DNA of 64,000 nucleotides from Margaritifera margaritifera (lineage: Eukaryota > Mollusca > Bivalvia > Unionida > Margaritiferidae): positions 1,589,001-1,653,000 of the forward strand of contig JAQPZY010001692.1 in assembly GCA_029931535.1 (NCBI GenBank). Reading direction: 5' to 3'. This document shows positions 1 through 10,129 of the stretch, piece by piece. Each line of letters starts with the position of its first letter. The first letter of the stretch is position 1. Under the pieces are notes generated by a model. The model was given only the letters and a program-made list of their open reading frames with translations, did no database searches and was not told where the DNA came from. Both the position numbers and the translations under genes were made by a program.

Positions 1-869
1 CATCTTGGTCTGTATTCTGAAGTTCTTGTTCGTAGAAGCTTCCTGTGATCTCTTCTTTATTTTGATCTCGCAGCTTGTATGTAACAGGAATTGTTGTTAA
101 TACTTCATCAACAATAAATACTTCTTCAGTCCAGTTGGGTGTAAAACCTTTTTCAAACTGTTTTTAGATAGTGAAATTCTAACACGCTCGATAACATTAA
201 ATTTGTGTTTGCGGTATAGATTTTCGTTTGCGAGTATTGGATTGGTCATAGCTTCCTCAGGTGTCATTCCAAGAGATCTGTGTACTGTACTATTATAATC
301 GGAAATGATTTGCGGCAGTTGATCAACATATCTATTGGTGCCATTTGCTGTCATCCACGTATACAGTTTTTCTTTAATGGTTCTATTAAATCGTTCAACA
401 ATTACGCTTTTACCTTCATTACCTCTGACGTATTTTGTGATATTATGCTGTGTTAGCCAGTTTTCAAACTGTTTATTGTAAAACTCTGGTCCATGATCTG
501 TCCAAATTTTGTTTGGTTGGCGCGCAGTGTCCGCGATAATTTTGTGAAATGCGGTTACGATTGTGCTGCCCATTTTATTTTTTATTGGTATACTAAAAGC
601 AAAACGACTTTGTATATCAACCACGTTTAATAAAAACCTGTTACCGTTGTTATCGTCTGCTAGCGAGGACATATCAGCGAGATCCACAGCCCATGTATCG
701 TCCACTGCATTTGCTACAACACGTCGTAGTGGAAACGTTTTTTTTTTTTGGTTTGTGAAGTTCCGCGACGAGCTTTACCATTCGGTGGTTGCGTAAATTG
801 CTGCCTTGTCCTCGATCTCGGCCGCGTGCGGTTGTTGGTAGATTCAGTCGAGATTGTCCCAATCCAAGT
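1..869 (-). pseudogene. Polinton integrase (rve, DDE), partial and frameshifted
   Basis: A retroviral-type integrase that would insert the element into host DNA. The catalytic core is clear: first Asp in WAVDLADM, second Asp in WTDHGPEF, Glu in VIVERFNRT. A chromodomain-like C-terminal tail follows, but in another frame: near 155-167, at an A-run, the frame shifts, and the tail then stays open to the window edge. On the N-terminal side the frame is open to 869 without an ATG except the internal one at 705. It overlaps the PLA2 frame, from which it could have been read by slippage on the A-run at about 738-750. Decayed copy. Confidence 0.85.
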
Positions 870-1280
870 TTATATTTTGCTCCGATGATACCCTGCACTA
901 ATCGTCGATCAACTCGCTCTCTAATATTTTTTGGTTGCATTTCTCTTAGTTCATGTAACATTTTATTATCACACATATGTTTGTCCGACGGATTATCACG
1001 GTAGCAGATGTCGTGCCGCATAGCCGTTGAATCAACTTGATTATAAGGTTCTTGTCCTGGTAGTGGTTGGTCATTACTGTCCAGTTGAGTATCCAATGGA
1101 TTCCAGGGTCCAGTATATTTATGTCCTGGTAGCGTCCAACCTCCCTTAGGTCTTGGAAGCTTTCCTATGATACTGTGTATATCAATTGCTCCGCCGATAA
1201 TTTTACTTTGCTTGCATTTTTCACAGTACTGCAGCTCCTTCTACGCAAATACATTTTGGTGCGTCACAATTGCAGTTCAT
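674..1280 (-). pseudogene. Parvovirus VP1-type phospholipase A2-like protein
   Basis: Shows the secreted-PLA2 signature used by parvoviruses and Polintons for membrane escape: a calcium-loop-like segment (LPGHKYTGPWNPLD) and a catalytic His-Asp pair (MRHDICYRD). A helical tail ends around KYKLGLG. The loop reads GPWN where the family normally has GPGN or GPGT, so one glycine is lost. Upstream, an ATG at 1,280 starts a Cys-rich peptide (CNCDAPKCIC) that stops after 19 codons; the PLA2 frame resumes one base out of register. The last part of the open frame (about 674-870) overlaps integrase and is probably read-through, not domain. Confidence 0.75.
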
Positions 1281-1326
1281 TATTCTTTAGTCATTTTATT
1301 AAACTTTCCACACCGTTCCATAGAAA

Positions 1327-1533
1327 TTAATCGGATAGATCGATATCATTATTAACAATGATATTATGGATAATTTTATCATTTGATTGAGGCCTACCAC
1401 TAACAAATGTGCTTTTTCTTTGACCACATACTTCACATGTACTTTTTATCACCAATCTATTATTTTTTGTTGTTATAGTTTGCTCGTCATCACTTTCTGT
1501 TTTGGCTCTGCACTTGAGACAATACGACAACAT
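1327..1533 (-). CDS. Small zinc-ribbon protein (N-terminal part of the PLA2 protein)
   Basis: A 68-residue protein with two CxxC knuckles (YCLKC and CEVCG) separated by a TKNNR stretch. It aligns by layout with the 40-residue ribbon at 17,037 in element 2, where ribbon and PLA2 lie in one frame. Here they lie in different frames, so this is likely the first half of a broken ribbon-PLA2 gene. The start is preceded by the motif TTTATCTAAA. The ribbon resembles the small DUF5679-type zinc ribbons; that assignment is from memory. Confidence 0.7.
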   Translation of the reverse strand: MLSYCLKCRAKTESDDEQTITTKNNRLVIKSTCEVCGQRKSTFVSGRPQSNDKIIHNIIVNNDIDLSD

Positions 1534-1687
1534 TATTTATTTTTTAGATAAACAATCAATTGATTTTCAATGAAATTCACTGATTTGTTTACATGATTCA
1601 ATTGTTCATTTGCAAACGATTTTACTAGTTGATCTGTAAACCAACGACGGTCAATTGTTCTCTCTGATTTTACAAGTAAAATTCGAC
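1534..1687. other. AT-rich intergenic spacer with repeated sequence
   Basis: Noncoding. A segment resembling 'gaaattcactgat' occurs at about 1,572 and again at about 1,694, and TTGTTTAC/GTTTACA words recur, suggesting short local duplications. TTTAGATAAA at 1,544-1,553 sits just upstream of the zinc-ribbon start. Confidence 0.5.
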
Positions 1688-2182
1688 TCAATGAAATTCA
1701 CTGATTAGTTTGGAATGATTGTTTACAAAAGATTTTTTACTAATTTGGTTAATGGTGAGCAAATTCAAGCAAATCACGTCATTTTTTAAACTAGGTCTGG
1801 GCTCAAACTTCAGAATAAAATCTAAAAACGATTTATTCTTTCGCGAACTCATCCATCTTATAAACACGACGCAGTAGTAACCGCACGTATTTGTGCCCGC
1901 GGGCTGAATTTGCTTTGATGAGTAATTTATCGGCGTGGTTTTGTATTTGGGAAAACTTTGTACATATCTTTTGATGGCGTCACTCGGAGGAAGGCCATAC
2001 GAATGTAACGCAACCCAACGTGTTCCAGATCCATCGCCGAAATCTTGTATATTAATAATACAGTTCGCTGTTTTGGTCGCGCGTCTATCAAGCTGATCTT
2101 TGCTGAAGACACCGCCAAAGTCTTTAATATTTTTCAGGTGATCCATAATTTCGAAATTGCTTAATGGTTGCAACGACCTCAA
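1688..2182 (-). pseudogene. Adenain-like cysteine protease (PRO), catalytically degenerate
   Basis: Homologous along its length to the intact protease at 29,251-29,697: shared GVF..DQL, GxGT.WVA, SYGLPPS and the Cys motif TCGYYC. In adenoviruses and Polintons this protease matures the capsid. The catalytic His of GTHW is Arg here (GTRW), and about 13 residues between WVA and SYG are missing, including the catalytic Asp. The Cys remains. The frame is still open for 164 codons, but two of three catalytic residues are gone. The ATG at 2,182 overlaps the upstream pX-like stop. Confidence 0.78.
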
Positions 2183-2409
2183 TACCTTCGTCGACGCCGA
2201 CGTACTCCGTATCCTGCTCGTCTTGTTCCTGGAATTGTCACCCCGTATCCTGCTCGTCTTGTTCCTGGGAGTGTCACTCCATGGTCGGCTCGTGGTCGTC
2301 TTTTTTTAATTCCTCGGCCGATACCAAGCAAATTAGGCAAGAGTGAACCTGCTATTCCTGTTAACAACGGAAGAATAAATCCACCTAGACGACGATTTCT
2401 TCTGATCAT
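2179..2409 (-). CDS. Small basic pX/mu-like capsid peptide
   Basis: 76 residues: Arg-rich start, a hydrophobic glycine-rich segment at about residues 8-28 (GGFILPLLTGIAG), then Arg/Lys-rich tail. The tail contains a tandem duplication (LPGTRRAGYG / IPGTRRAGYG) from a DNA repeat near 2,205-2,275. This organisation matches the adenovirus pX/mu-like proteins of adintoviruses, thought to bind packaged DNA or disrupt membranes. It overlaps the protease start by four bases. TTTATCTAAA lies about 20 bp upstream of the ATG. Confidence 0.6.
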   Translation of the reverse strand: MIRRNRRLGGFILPLLTGIAGSLLPNLLGIGRGIKKRRPRADHGVTLPGTRRAGYGVTIPGTRRAGYGVRRRRRRY

Positions 2410-2423
2410 TGTATATTCAGATT

Positions 2424-2660
2424 TTAGATAAAAATTCGGAATTGGTGGCCGAATCTTTGCAACCGTTGTACTTTGGCGAAAATGAAATCATCATCCATGT
2501 ACCAAAATCGACCCTGTCGATCCGTTGATTCGAGGATCTCCGCATTGAGTTTTCTCGGAACGTCTGCGTCGATCAGCAACCGTTGCAAATAAACCGACCC
2601 CACTTCATTGATGTCGATCCGTTGATTATTGAGTTTTCTCGGAACGTCTGCGTTGATCAA
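2424..2660 (-). CDS. Unrecognised small ORF with internal duplication
   Basis: 78-codon frame in line with the other leftward genes. It contains a duplicated segment (ADVPRKLN occurs twice), produced by a roughly 75-bp tandem duplication at about 2,555-2,660. I recognise no family. It may be a chance frame in a repeated spacer. Confidence 0.25.
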   Translation of the reverse strand: MINADVPRKLNNQRIDINEVGSVYLQRLLIDADVPRKLNAEILESTDRQGRFWYMDDDFIFAKVQRLQRFGHQFRIFI

Positions 2661-2795
2661 CTAACGACGATCACGGACTTTAACAGAACCTTTGAGAAAG
2701 AGAACAATTAACCGTCGTTGGTTTAGTAAAATCGTTTGCAAGTAAACGTTCACAAATTCAATCCAATTCAATCGAATTTTGTTCACAAAATTCAA

Positions 2796-3234
2796 TCAGA
2801 CAAATGTGGACCGCCTGATTCCAGATCCATGTTTTTCATAAAGGAAACTAGCGACCTTATCAAGCGCATCTGGCGAGTTTAGAATGTCCTGAGCGTCCTT
2901 AGTTGCCTTTTTCGCACGCGTTAATCTATTGGCTAATTCCGGGGGTAAAGTAGGCGGTAGTAAAGCAGGCCAATTAATAAATCCACCCGATCGTCGTCGT
3001 CGGTGCTGCGGTGAAACTCTAGATTTTCCAGTTTTAGAGTTTACAGTGCCTGATCACCGAGTAGCTCTATTCGTTGCTCCTGATATTGCTCCGGATGCTG
3101 CCGCTATGTCTAATGTTCCAAGAATTGATAATATTTTTGGCAGTAAAGTTTTCGCTAGAACAGCTAATTGCAGGACCAAATGATCCGCCCGCCCGACGCA
3201 ATGCTGATCGTCGTTGTTTTGGTTTTCTTATCAT
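2796..3234 (-). pseudogene. Second pX-like basic/hydrophobic capsid peptide, broken
   Basis: Starts with a Lys/Arg-rich stretch and GGSFGPAI, then shifts frame near 3,165 into a hydrophobic helix (AVLAKTLLPKILSILG). The second frame continues through one in-frame TGA (3,054-3,056, CGA-to-TGA by context) into a basic segment (RRRRSGGFINW) and a helical tail, stopping at 2,796-2,798. The pattern basic-GGF-hydrophobic helix resembles the pX-like peptides nearby and in element 2. One frameshift plus one stop mark it as decayed. The family call is by resemblance only. Confidence 0.5.
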
Positions 3235-3246
3235 TATAAAATACAT

Positions 3247-3618
3247 TTTGGATTAAATTCAATTAAATTCAATTGGATTTTACAAGTAAATTTGATTGGA
3301 TTCGTGATCGAAACTCGCGAGTTTGTCAACAAGTAAATTTGATTATAGAAATTCAATGAAATCCGTTCACTGGGAGCGAATTCCACCATTTACGATAATA
3401 CACTAAGGCGAAATTTCATTGAAATTCACCCCCTTTGATCGCCATTGTCATCATTATAAAATACGCCGTTGGGGCGCGAATTCCACCGAATTTCCAACGA
3501 ATTCACCGAAATCCGCTCAAATCCATTTGAATCTTCGAAGGTTGGCCTGAAAAATATTTGAGATAATCCCGTCCTAATTTCTTGCATGCCGGATTTTTAT
3601 TAAAAATCTCTGAAAGAT
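3247..3618. other. AT-rich spacer
   Basis: No gene seen. Short words such as GAATTCAATTGAATT and GAAATTCA recur, as in the other spacers of element 1. It separates the small capsid genes from the MCP. Confidence 0.5.
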
Positions 3619-5141
3619 TTACACCTTAATAGACATTCTGCCGTTAACGGCATCAAGGACAACATACCTATCAGATGTGATCAGCGCATAAATATTGTAA
3701 GCTGCTGCAAAACCATATCCACCGTTTGTTGCAACACCGCCGAATACTCTACCACCTACGTCGTTTGCAGCTGTTGCCGCAGCGGTGTACTGCGCATTAT
3801 CCAGATTCCATTGGATTTCAATATCTGCTGGTGTTCCCACTAATCTTTCAGAATGTGATGTAAGATCAAAATGGAATATGGATATAATCGCGCGAATTCT
3901 TCAAGAGATATTTGTGATCCATCAGCTGTGTCCTGGTACTTTTGCATGGCCTCCATCAGCGTAAAGTAAGCACGAGAAACATTTCTACTGGTTATCTGAA
4001 ATTACATTCGAGAGCTCGTTCTGGGTACTGCCTCGAGGCCATTCTAACAAGTATTCGAGAAACAAACATGTGATCAAATATCATATTATTTTGCAGCTGA
4101 TTATTCATTCGATCTGCCAGCTGAAAAACAACAAAGATGTGTCGCGGTAATCGTTCCGATGGCACTGTATCTATTCTCCATGTGCCGCTTTCGCCGCCAT
4201 TTGCCATATTATGTCCGCCATTGCTCTTCTGGTATATGCGACCAGCGATTGCTCAAGTTCTGGTGACATTAACGTAACTGGAACAATCTTTGGCATCCAG
4301 AGCGACAGGTAGTTAATAATAAACCTGCCATCGGCCACACCTGCGTCTTTACACCTGCGTCTTTGAGTATTGTATCGTTTGCACGGTTAACGGTAAGCTC
4401 GATTCTATGCCTCATACTTCTCACAACAGATGTCACATCCTTACAAAAACCGATCACGGAACTAAGTGGAAGAAGAATTGTGACAAGTCTGCCGTTGTCG
4501 CATAACGCACGTCTTTTTGCATAACCCTTATTGTAAAGCAGCCGCCTAGGACTTGTCATACCGGCAGCAATACCAGCAGTAATCTCTTCACGAGTAGGAG
4601 CTGCTGCAGCAAACGCAGCAACAAGTGGCATAAGAACATTGTTATCGTTAGCGGAAACAGCAAGAGCACCTGCTCCTGGTGCTGCTGATCTAAACTCAGT
4701 TGCCACCGCTCCCCCTGAACTTCCATCCTTTATCCAGAACATGTTTGTTGATATTGATCTAGAATAATCTTCTGAAAAGCCTACTAGATTAATAATTGTA
4801 CTTGCCACAGGAAGATGTCTTATGTGCTCGATCTCCTGGTCATTAATAATGTATCGTGCCTCGGAAAACAGACTCCACCCGTTATTGACCAGGGCCGTTA
4901 CAACATCTGCAGCAAAGGCCACAGGTGCTGCTCCTGCCACGTTCATAAGACGTCCTCGAACCTCAATGTATCCTTTGTGAGGAAGTAAGTAAAGGTCTTC
5001 GTCTCTGGTCCTTAAAATAAGATTACCTTGTTTATCTACTACATTAGGTTGATCCTCTTGGTATTCGATATATTCGAATTCTGTTGCTGAATTATCCACA
5101 TCGTAAACATCATTAATATTAAGATACGATCTGATAGACAT
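3619..5141 (-). pseudogene. Major capsid protein, double jelly-roll (hexon-like)
   Basis: N-terminal 290 residues (from 5,141) are open: a YIEV.GRLM strand, an SEARYIINDQEIEH segment and TSVVRSMRHRIELT correspond to element 2's MCP at 30,283-31,679. The frame then shifts near 4,350, where CACACCTGCGTCTTT is duplicated in tandem. Further pieces follow in other frames: PRHIFVVFQLADR near 4,100-4,200, a segment with LEEFARLYPYS near 3,900, and the C-terminal NGRMSIKV at 3,619. At least two frameshifts are present. In Polintons this protein is predicted to build the icosahedral shell. Start chosen at 5,141, with a TTTATCTAAA motif about 13 bp upstream. Confidence 0.82.
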
Positions 5142-5369
5142 TTTATTTATATGATTTAGATAAAATCACCATTCAATACCACCATTGGATCCATTGGATC
5201 ATTGCCATCGCCATCATTGCTTCCATTGGATCCTTATCTTAAACTTGCGAACAGGCTTTACAATTAGGCAGAAGATCGGAGTCGAATCTACCTCTAACAG
5301 TCGCTGGGATGAGAATGCTAGTTTTCCACATTGTTGTCGACAGAGTCGATCTCGATGTTCCAATCATTC

Positions 5370-5894
5370 TTAATAAAACACCGGATTAGTTATCGCTGAT
5401 AATTTTTGATTTTGAAAATCATTTTTTTGCGTGTCTTTGAGTTTCTTCCGCAGATCCTTTGTTGTTTTTATCATTGCCCGCTCTATTTCCGGTGTTGGAG
5501 CAATCTCGTTAATTTGTTTGGAAATGTCTGATTGGAATTTTACTGGTGCATTTGAAACTACTGTAAATCTACCAGAGGTAGATTCGACTCTAGAGTTTTC
5601 GCCTCTGATCTTATCCGCTATCTTCTACCCAACAGCGCTTCCAGCCGCAGATAATGCGCCCGTAGCAAAAGATTTTGCAGCATCAAACGCAATTGGCGAG
5701 GCTTTGACCGCTGCCTTGCCAAGGAAATCTCCAATCCAGTAAAAAAAAACCTTCCCTACTGTTTTTTTCGTCGTATAAATCGCGACCAGGGATATTATGC
5801 TCTCTATTCCCGGTTTTGTGCGAACAATTTTTCAAAAGATCCCTCCTAGAAATCCTCCAACAATTTTTTTGTTCATGATCTTGCGTTGGCGCAT
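5370..5894 (-). pseudogene. pVI-like internal capsid protein with two stops
   Basis: One 175-codon frame from ATG 5,894, interrupted by TGA at 5,832-5,834 and TAG at 5,625-5,627. It has a basic start with IVGGFLGGIF, an Ala/Gly-rich amphipathic middle (ATGALSAAGSAVG) and a Lys-rich helical C-terminus. Its place next to the MCP and its amphipathic composition match the pVI-like protein of element 2 (31,673-32,092). A short frame (5,243-5,371) of unknown meaning lies between it and the MCP spacer. Confidence 0.5.
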
Positions 5895-6059
5895 TTTATA
5901 CAATTACGTCTACATAAATCTTTCAGAGATTTTTAATAAAATCCATTTCTCTGAAATTGGAAACTCTAGAGTCGAATTTCAACGAAATTTATCGAGTTTG
6001 TTTGAAATTGAATTTCAGTGATTTTTATTAAAATCCAATTGAATTTCTATGAAATTTGG

Positions 6060-6899
6060 TCACTGACTTTTACGTAAATGCAGGTAGTATGTCACTTGCT
6101 CGTTATTGAAATCTAATTGCCGGCCCGACTGGTCCGTGATCTGCATAGAAATATCTGCAATTCTATCCTTAACATTAAGAGGATAATAAATAACTGTTCT
6201 GGGCGATACCATCAGCAGGGAACCTGGAGGAACATCTGGAATAAACGAATAAATTGTTTGGCCTCGACTCCTCTTGGACGTATGAGATCCATAGATGAGA
6301 GAGCAATTAATCAAAATAGAGTTCACATCTGATATATTTGATCGGGAAGTCACCTCTTATTGTTATATCCGCATCTGTTAAGGAACCGTAGATCCGGCGT
6401 GCAAAACCGAACATCGTGCCAATCGTATTTGATGGAGTAAAATCAACTCGAAGGTTATTTTTTAGCTGTAATGATGAGCGCATTGTATTGTAATTTGCCG
6501 CAAGATTAAAATCATCTGTGCTAAACCCTAGTTCGGCTATCTCTGCCTTGATAAGCTTATTGACATCTTCAATATTATAGGCGCCAGGTGGAATTGTGAT
6601 CAAACTTGTGACACCACCGGCCGGCTGAGGTATAAAACCAAAGTTGTCTTCGACGTTACGTTTAATGTTATAAAACAAATGCCACATAGTCGACGTTACG
6701 TTTAATGTTATAAAACGAGTGCCACATAGTCGACGTTACGTTTAATGTTATAAAACAAATGCCACATAGTCGCTGATATTAATCCCAATTCATAATTTGT
6801 GCCAGGCTCAAGTTCAATTGCAGGATAATATGATACTCTAAAATTTGCGCTATCCTGTGCTGTTATAGATGAGTCCAAAAGTAATGTTACGGCAGACAT
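6060..6899 (-). pseudogene. Penton-like minor capsid protein (single jelly-roll), frameshifted
   Basis: Three overlapping frames make one product. N-terminus from ATG 6,899 (a strand pair ending GTNYELGLIS), middle (IPPGAYNIEDVNKLI, TIGTMFGFARRIYG) and C-terminus (SFIPDVPPGSLLMV, DRIADISMQITDQSGRQLDF). The same landmarks occur in element 2's 26,229-27,500 gene. The N-terminal break is caused by a 40-bp unit present three times (6,651-6,770), and another shift lies near 6,310-6,350. Polinton minor capsid proteins of this kind are predicted to form the vertices. Confidence 0.75.
6651..6770. repeat. Three tandem copies of a 40-bp unit inside the penton-like gene
   Basis: Copies at 6,651-6,690, 6,691-6,730 and 6,731-6,770, starting CGACGTTACG. 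The middle copy differs only by a few bases (AACGAGTG against AACAAATG). Since 40 is not a multiple of three, each extra copy shifts the frame. Confidence 0.95.
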
Positions 6900-6929
6900 T
6901 ATTATTGTGATTTCGATAAATTTCAACTA

Positions 6930-7258
6930 CCGATAAATTTCGATGATCTTTCAAAGAAAAATTCGATTTCGGTAAATTTCGTTGAAATTCAACTCCAGAG
7001 TTTTTCAATTTCAACTATACCGATGATCTTTCAGTGCCGCGCTGTCCTGTGCGAGTCCTATGGCAGATCATTGTTAATGATTTCATAGAAATTCAAACAC
7101 GATAAATTTCAATTACCGATGATCTTTCAGTGTTTCGGTAAATGTTTCCAATTTCAATTACCGATTTCGGTAAATTTCACTGCAAACTACTTTTATTAAA
7201 AATCCACTCTGGAGTAGGCTGCAAACGACTTTTATTAAAAATCCACTCTGGAGTAGAA
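6930..7258. other. AT-rich spacer with short direct repeats
   Basis: No gene seen. 'ACTTTTATTAAAAATCCAC' with TCTGGAGTAG occurs twice in tandem (about 7,188-7,222 and 7,229-7,256). Words like TTTCGGTAAATTTC and GATGATCTTTCA recur several times. Confidence 0.6.
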
Positions 7259-9176
7259 TCACTGCACATTTATACAGTCTTTGTACTCGCCGTTGGTTAT
7301 CTTCTTACCGGCTCTAAGATAATCTAATAGTTCGGAAATTTCATTATCAAGTTCTACACCAGAATTACCAGCTTGTTTTGACGAGATAAGTATGGACAGC
7401 CGATCTAAGATATCTTTTTTATTTTTAAATATTTTAATACCAGACCCCGAGCGCGCTAATTTCCGTCGATTAACCAGCAATGATTTTGATGACGGCGATG
7501 GTTTTTCTTTGAATGGTTTAAATCCTGTTGACAAATCCATCTCATATTCCTTGCCTGCGTTCTTATCCACATTATTATCTTTAACCGCATTACTCTGAAA
7601 TTTACCAACCCCGCGATTTCTTAAACGATTATTCTTTCGCGCCTTAATACCCTTTCCAGTTTTTGACGTTGATTTCGATGACGTCCCCGCCAAATCTGAC
7701 AGATTTAAATCCTTACCAATAAAATAATCTCGAACAGGTTTTAAATTTTTAATAATATTTTAATGCATCAGCGCGCTCCTTTGTCGTTGCTTCTCGATCT
7801 CAGCCTAATTTTTTAATCTTATCGCCGCTAACCCCACAAGTGCAGTATTTCTGCTAGACGGCGATGGTTTTTCTTTGAATGGTTTAAATCCTGTTGACAA
7901 AATCCATCTCATGTTCCTTGCCTGAGTCCTTAAACGCGTCCTTATCTTTAACCACATTATTATCTTTAACCGCATTTCTCAGAACACCAATAACCCCAAA
8001 ATTGTTTCGCGCATTTCTCAGAACACCAATACCCTTTCCGGTTTTTGGCAATGATTTCGATGGCCGCGATGGTTTCGATGACGGCGATGGTTCTTCTTTG
8101 AATTTTAATGCATCTTTAAACATCTTTAATTTTTGTTCATAAAACTTTAGAGTGTCCGCGGCATAAAGGTCTTCCGGATTATCTTCCACATGTTTTTTTT
8201 CGCGTATATTTCGTTCGGTTAAGCCTTTTATATTTTTTTTTAGCTCATCATAATCCATTTTTTTCGCTTCATCCCTAAATATTTTATTTTGCGCTATTGT
8301 TTCAGCACGTTCTTTTTGTTTAGTTATTAAATCTTTTTCAGCTTTTTTTACTCCCTCATCCATAATCTTACTAATTACCGGATCCTCACCTAATTCTGCA
8401 GGGGTCCTACCCATCGGACCAGCTATTATGGATAAAGATTTATCTTTTGCTTCCGATACTTTTTTTTGTGTGGCAAGTTTACTTTTATAAACATCTGATA
8501 ATATTTTATTTTTTTTCAGATTTTCCTCATGTTTACGCCTTAACACAGGGTCTGAGCTACTGCGTAATATTTGTCCAGTTGATCTGTTGTCAGCTGTTAA
8601 CTTCTTTATTGTCTCAGCTAATGTTTCCATTGGCATTTCATAGGCCTCTTTTCTAATGGCAAAATCTCCTGGAAGCTCTGACTCAGGAAGAGAAAATACT
8701 TCGTTGGCTCTGGAAACGCGAACATCTGGTTGAAAGAGTCCAGGCATTGCCGCGATAATGTCATCACTATCGTATTCACCTTCTTGCGGTAGATCAGCTT
8801 CGTCCTTGTCTGATCTAGGAAGCCTTCCTAATGCTGCTACAATATCATCCCTACCAATCGTAACTTGTGGTGTCACATCTGTGCCGCGAATTTCCTCCAG
8901 TATCGTATCAAGTGTTTCCTTGGTGGGTTTAAATCCTTGAGAAATTGCTGTTGACAAATCCATCTCATGTTCCTTGCCATCAGCATCTTTAAACGTGCCA
9001 ACAAGAAACTTGCGAACAGGTTTTAGAAATCGTAACAGCGATTCCTCTCTATTCTGCTCATTCCATCTCGCCATCTGAAATACTCTCTGATTTTTATTCT
9101 TGATCTCAGAGAGTTTTTTCAACAAATTTAATCTTTCGTTATTACCGTGGACCCGTTGCAAGTAATTTCGTTCCAT
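7259..9176 (-). pseudogene. Polinton coiled structural protein of unknown role, internally duplicated
   Basis: Two leftward frames. 7,884-9,176 is highly charged and helical, with ANEVFSLPESELPGDF and FLVGTFKDADGKEHEMDL. 7,259-7,693 gives the C-terminal domain (DRLSILISSKQAG...EISELLDYL). That C-terminal domain matches the end of element 2's 32,186-33,219 gene (DRLEILIGGRRAGNNSPEI), so both are the same Polinton gene. A block around 7,495-7,640 is repeated with changes at 7,860-8,000 (EHEMD / EYEMD words), and the duplication plus a frame break separates the two parts. Function unknown. Confidence 0.65.
7692..7706. repeat. Palindrome AAATCTG-A-CAGATTT
   Basis: Perfect 7-bp arms with a one-base centre at the break between the two parts of the coiled-protein gene. 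The same half-sites recur in element 2 (17,543-17,563; 27,533-27,551). Confidence 0.6.
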
Positions 9177-9312
9177 TATTAGATTCAATTACACGTTTTC
9201 ACATGCCGATTTGTTTACCATTGCGCGCGACTGTTTGCCTGATATACGGATGATTAAATATTATGGGTAAAATCATTGTTTGCTATTACAAGTAAAATCA
9301 ATTCCAATCGTT

Positions 9313-9980
9313 TTACAAAAATTTTGTGATGTTCTTACGAAACATTTTATTGGTGTTCGCGGCGTACTTGTTAAATAAAAAGAAATCGTATGTACCTGCA
9401 GTTGCGTATTTATACATCTCGATAAATTGCTGTTTGTCAATATTTCCACCATAAAAATCATTAGCAATTCTGCTTATATTATTATTATCAAGTCCTCCAA
9501 ATAAAATAAAACATCCCGTGTTGCGTCTTATTGTTTTTGGGACTGTAAAGTAACTCTGCGCCAAATAAATAGAATTACAGCGTTTATTTCTCGACAAAGC
9601 AAAATAAGATTCGATAGGTTTTGTATCATTGGTTGTCAGAGGTATATCATCAAATACGACAATTTTATTTTCCTCAGCATCATGATCTGCAATTGGAATT
9701 ACATTATCTGGTGAGTAAAACGTGATAATATCTTTGCCAGACACCTTTTTTAAAACCTGATTGTTGAACTGTTGCAACATATCATATTTTTGTTGTTGCG
9801 GATTATTATATAAATGTAGACACTATCATATTTCAACATTTTGCTTATTATCAGATTCATTAAAAGATTCGTTTTTCCTGAGCCAGTTCTCCCAACAATC
9901 AAATAATGTGTATCAGGTAATCCATGCATATGTTTCGTCTTAGTGCTCTTAGATGGATCATCAAAATTTATTATTGACAT
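9313..9980 (-). pseudogene. DNA-packaging ATPase (FtsK/A32-like), one frameshift
   Basis: N-terminal frame from ATG 9,980 has Walker A GRTGSGKT at residues 30-37. The C-terminal frame (9,313-9,780) has Walker B-like KIVVFDDI and a YLAQSYFTVPKTIR segment that parallels VYVTQRYCQIPKVIR in element 2's ATPase. The frames join by one base shift near 9,800-9,815. The protein would pump DNA into capsids. Apart from the shift the domain looks complete. Confidence 0.85.
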
Positions 9981-10129
9981 ATTATATTTGGTTTATACTA
10001 TAATCATCGAAAACATCGGTGTAGTTGAAATTTATCGAAATCACTAAAAATCGTTGTAAAATCCATCGAATCGGTGCTTGAAATTTATCGAATCGGTGCA
10101 GTTGATTTTTAATAAAATCATTATAATAA
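9981..10129. promoter_or_regulatory. Divergent promoter region between ATPase and fiber
   Basis: 149 bp between two start codons facing apart, so both promoters should lie here. GAAATTTATCGAA occurs twice (about 10,027 and 10,078), with TTATAATAAATG at the fiber start. Confidence 0.45.

Noticed and set aside
8447..8656. Plus-strand frames across 5,400-9,000 with hydrophobic stretches
   Set aside because: They are antisense shadows of the leftward capsid and coiled-protein genes.
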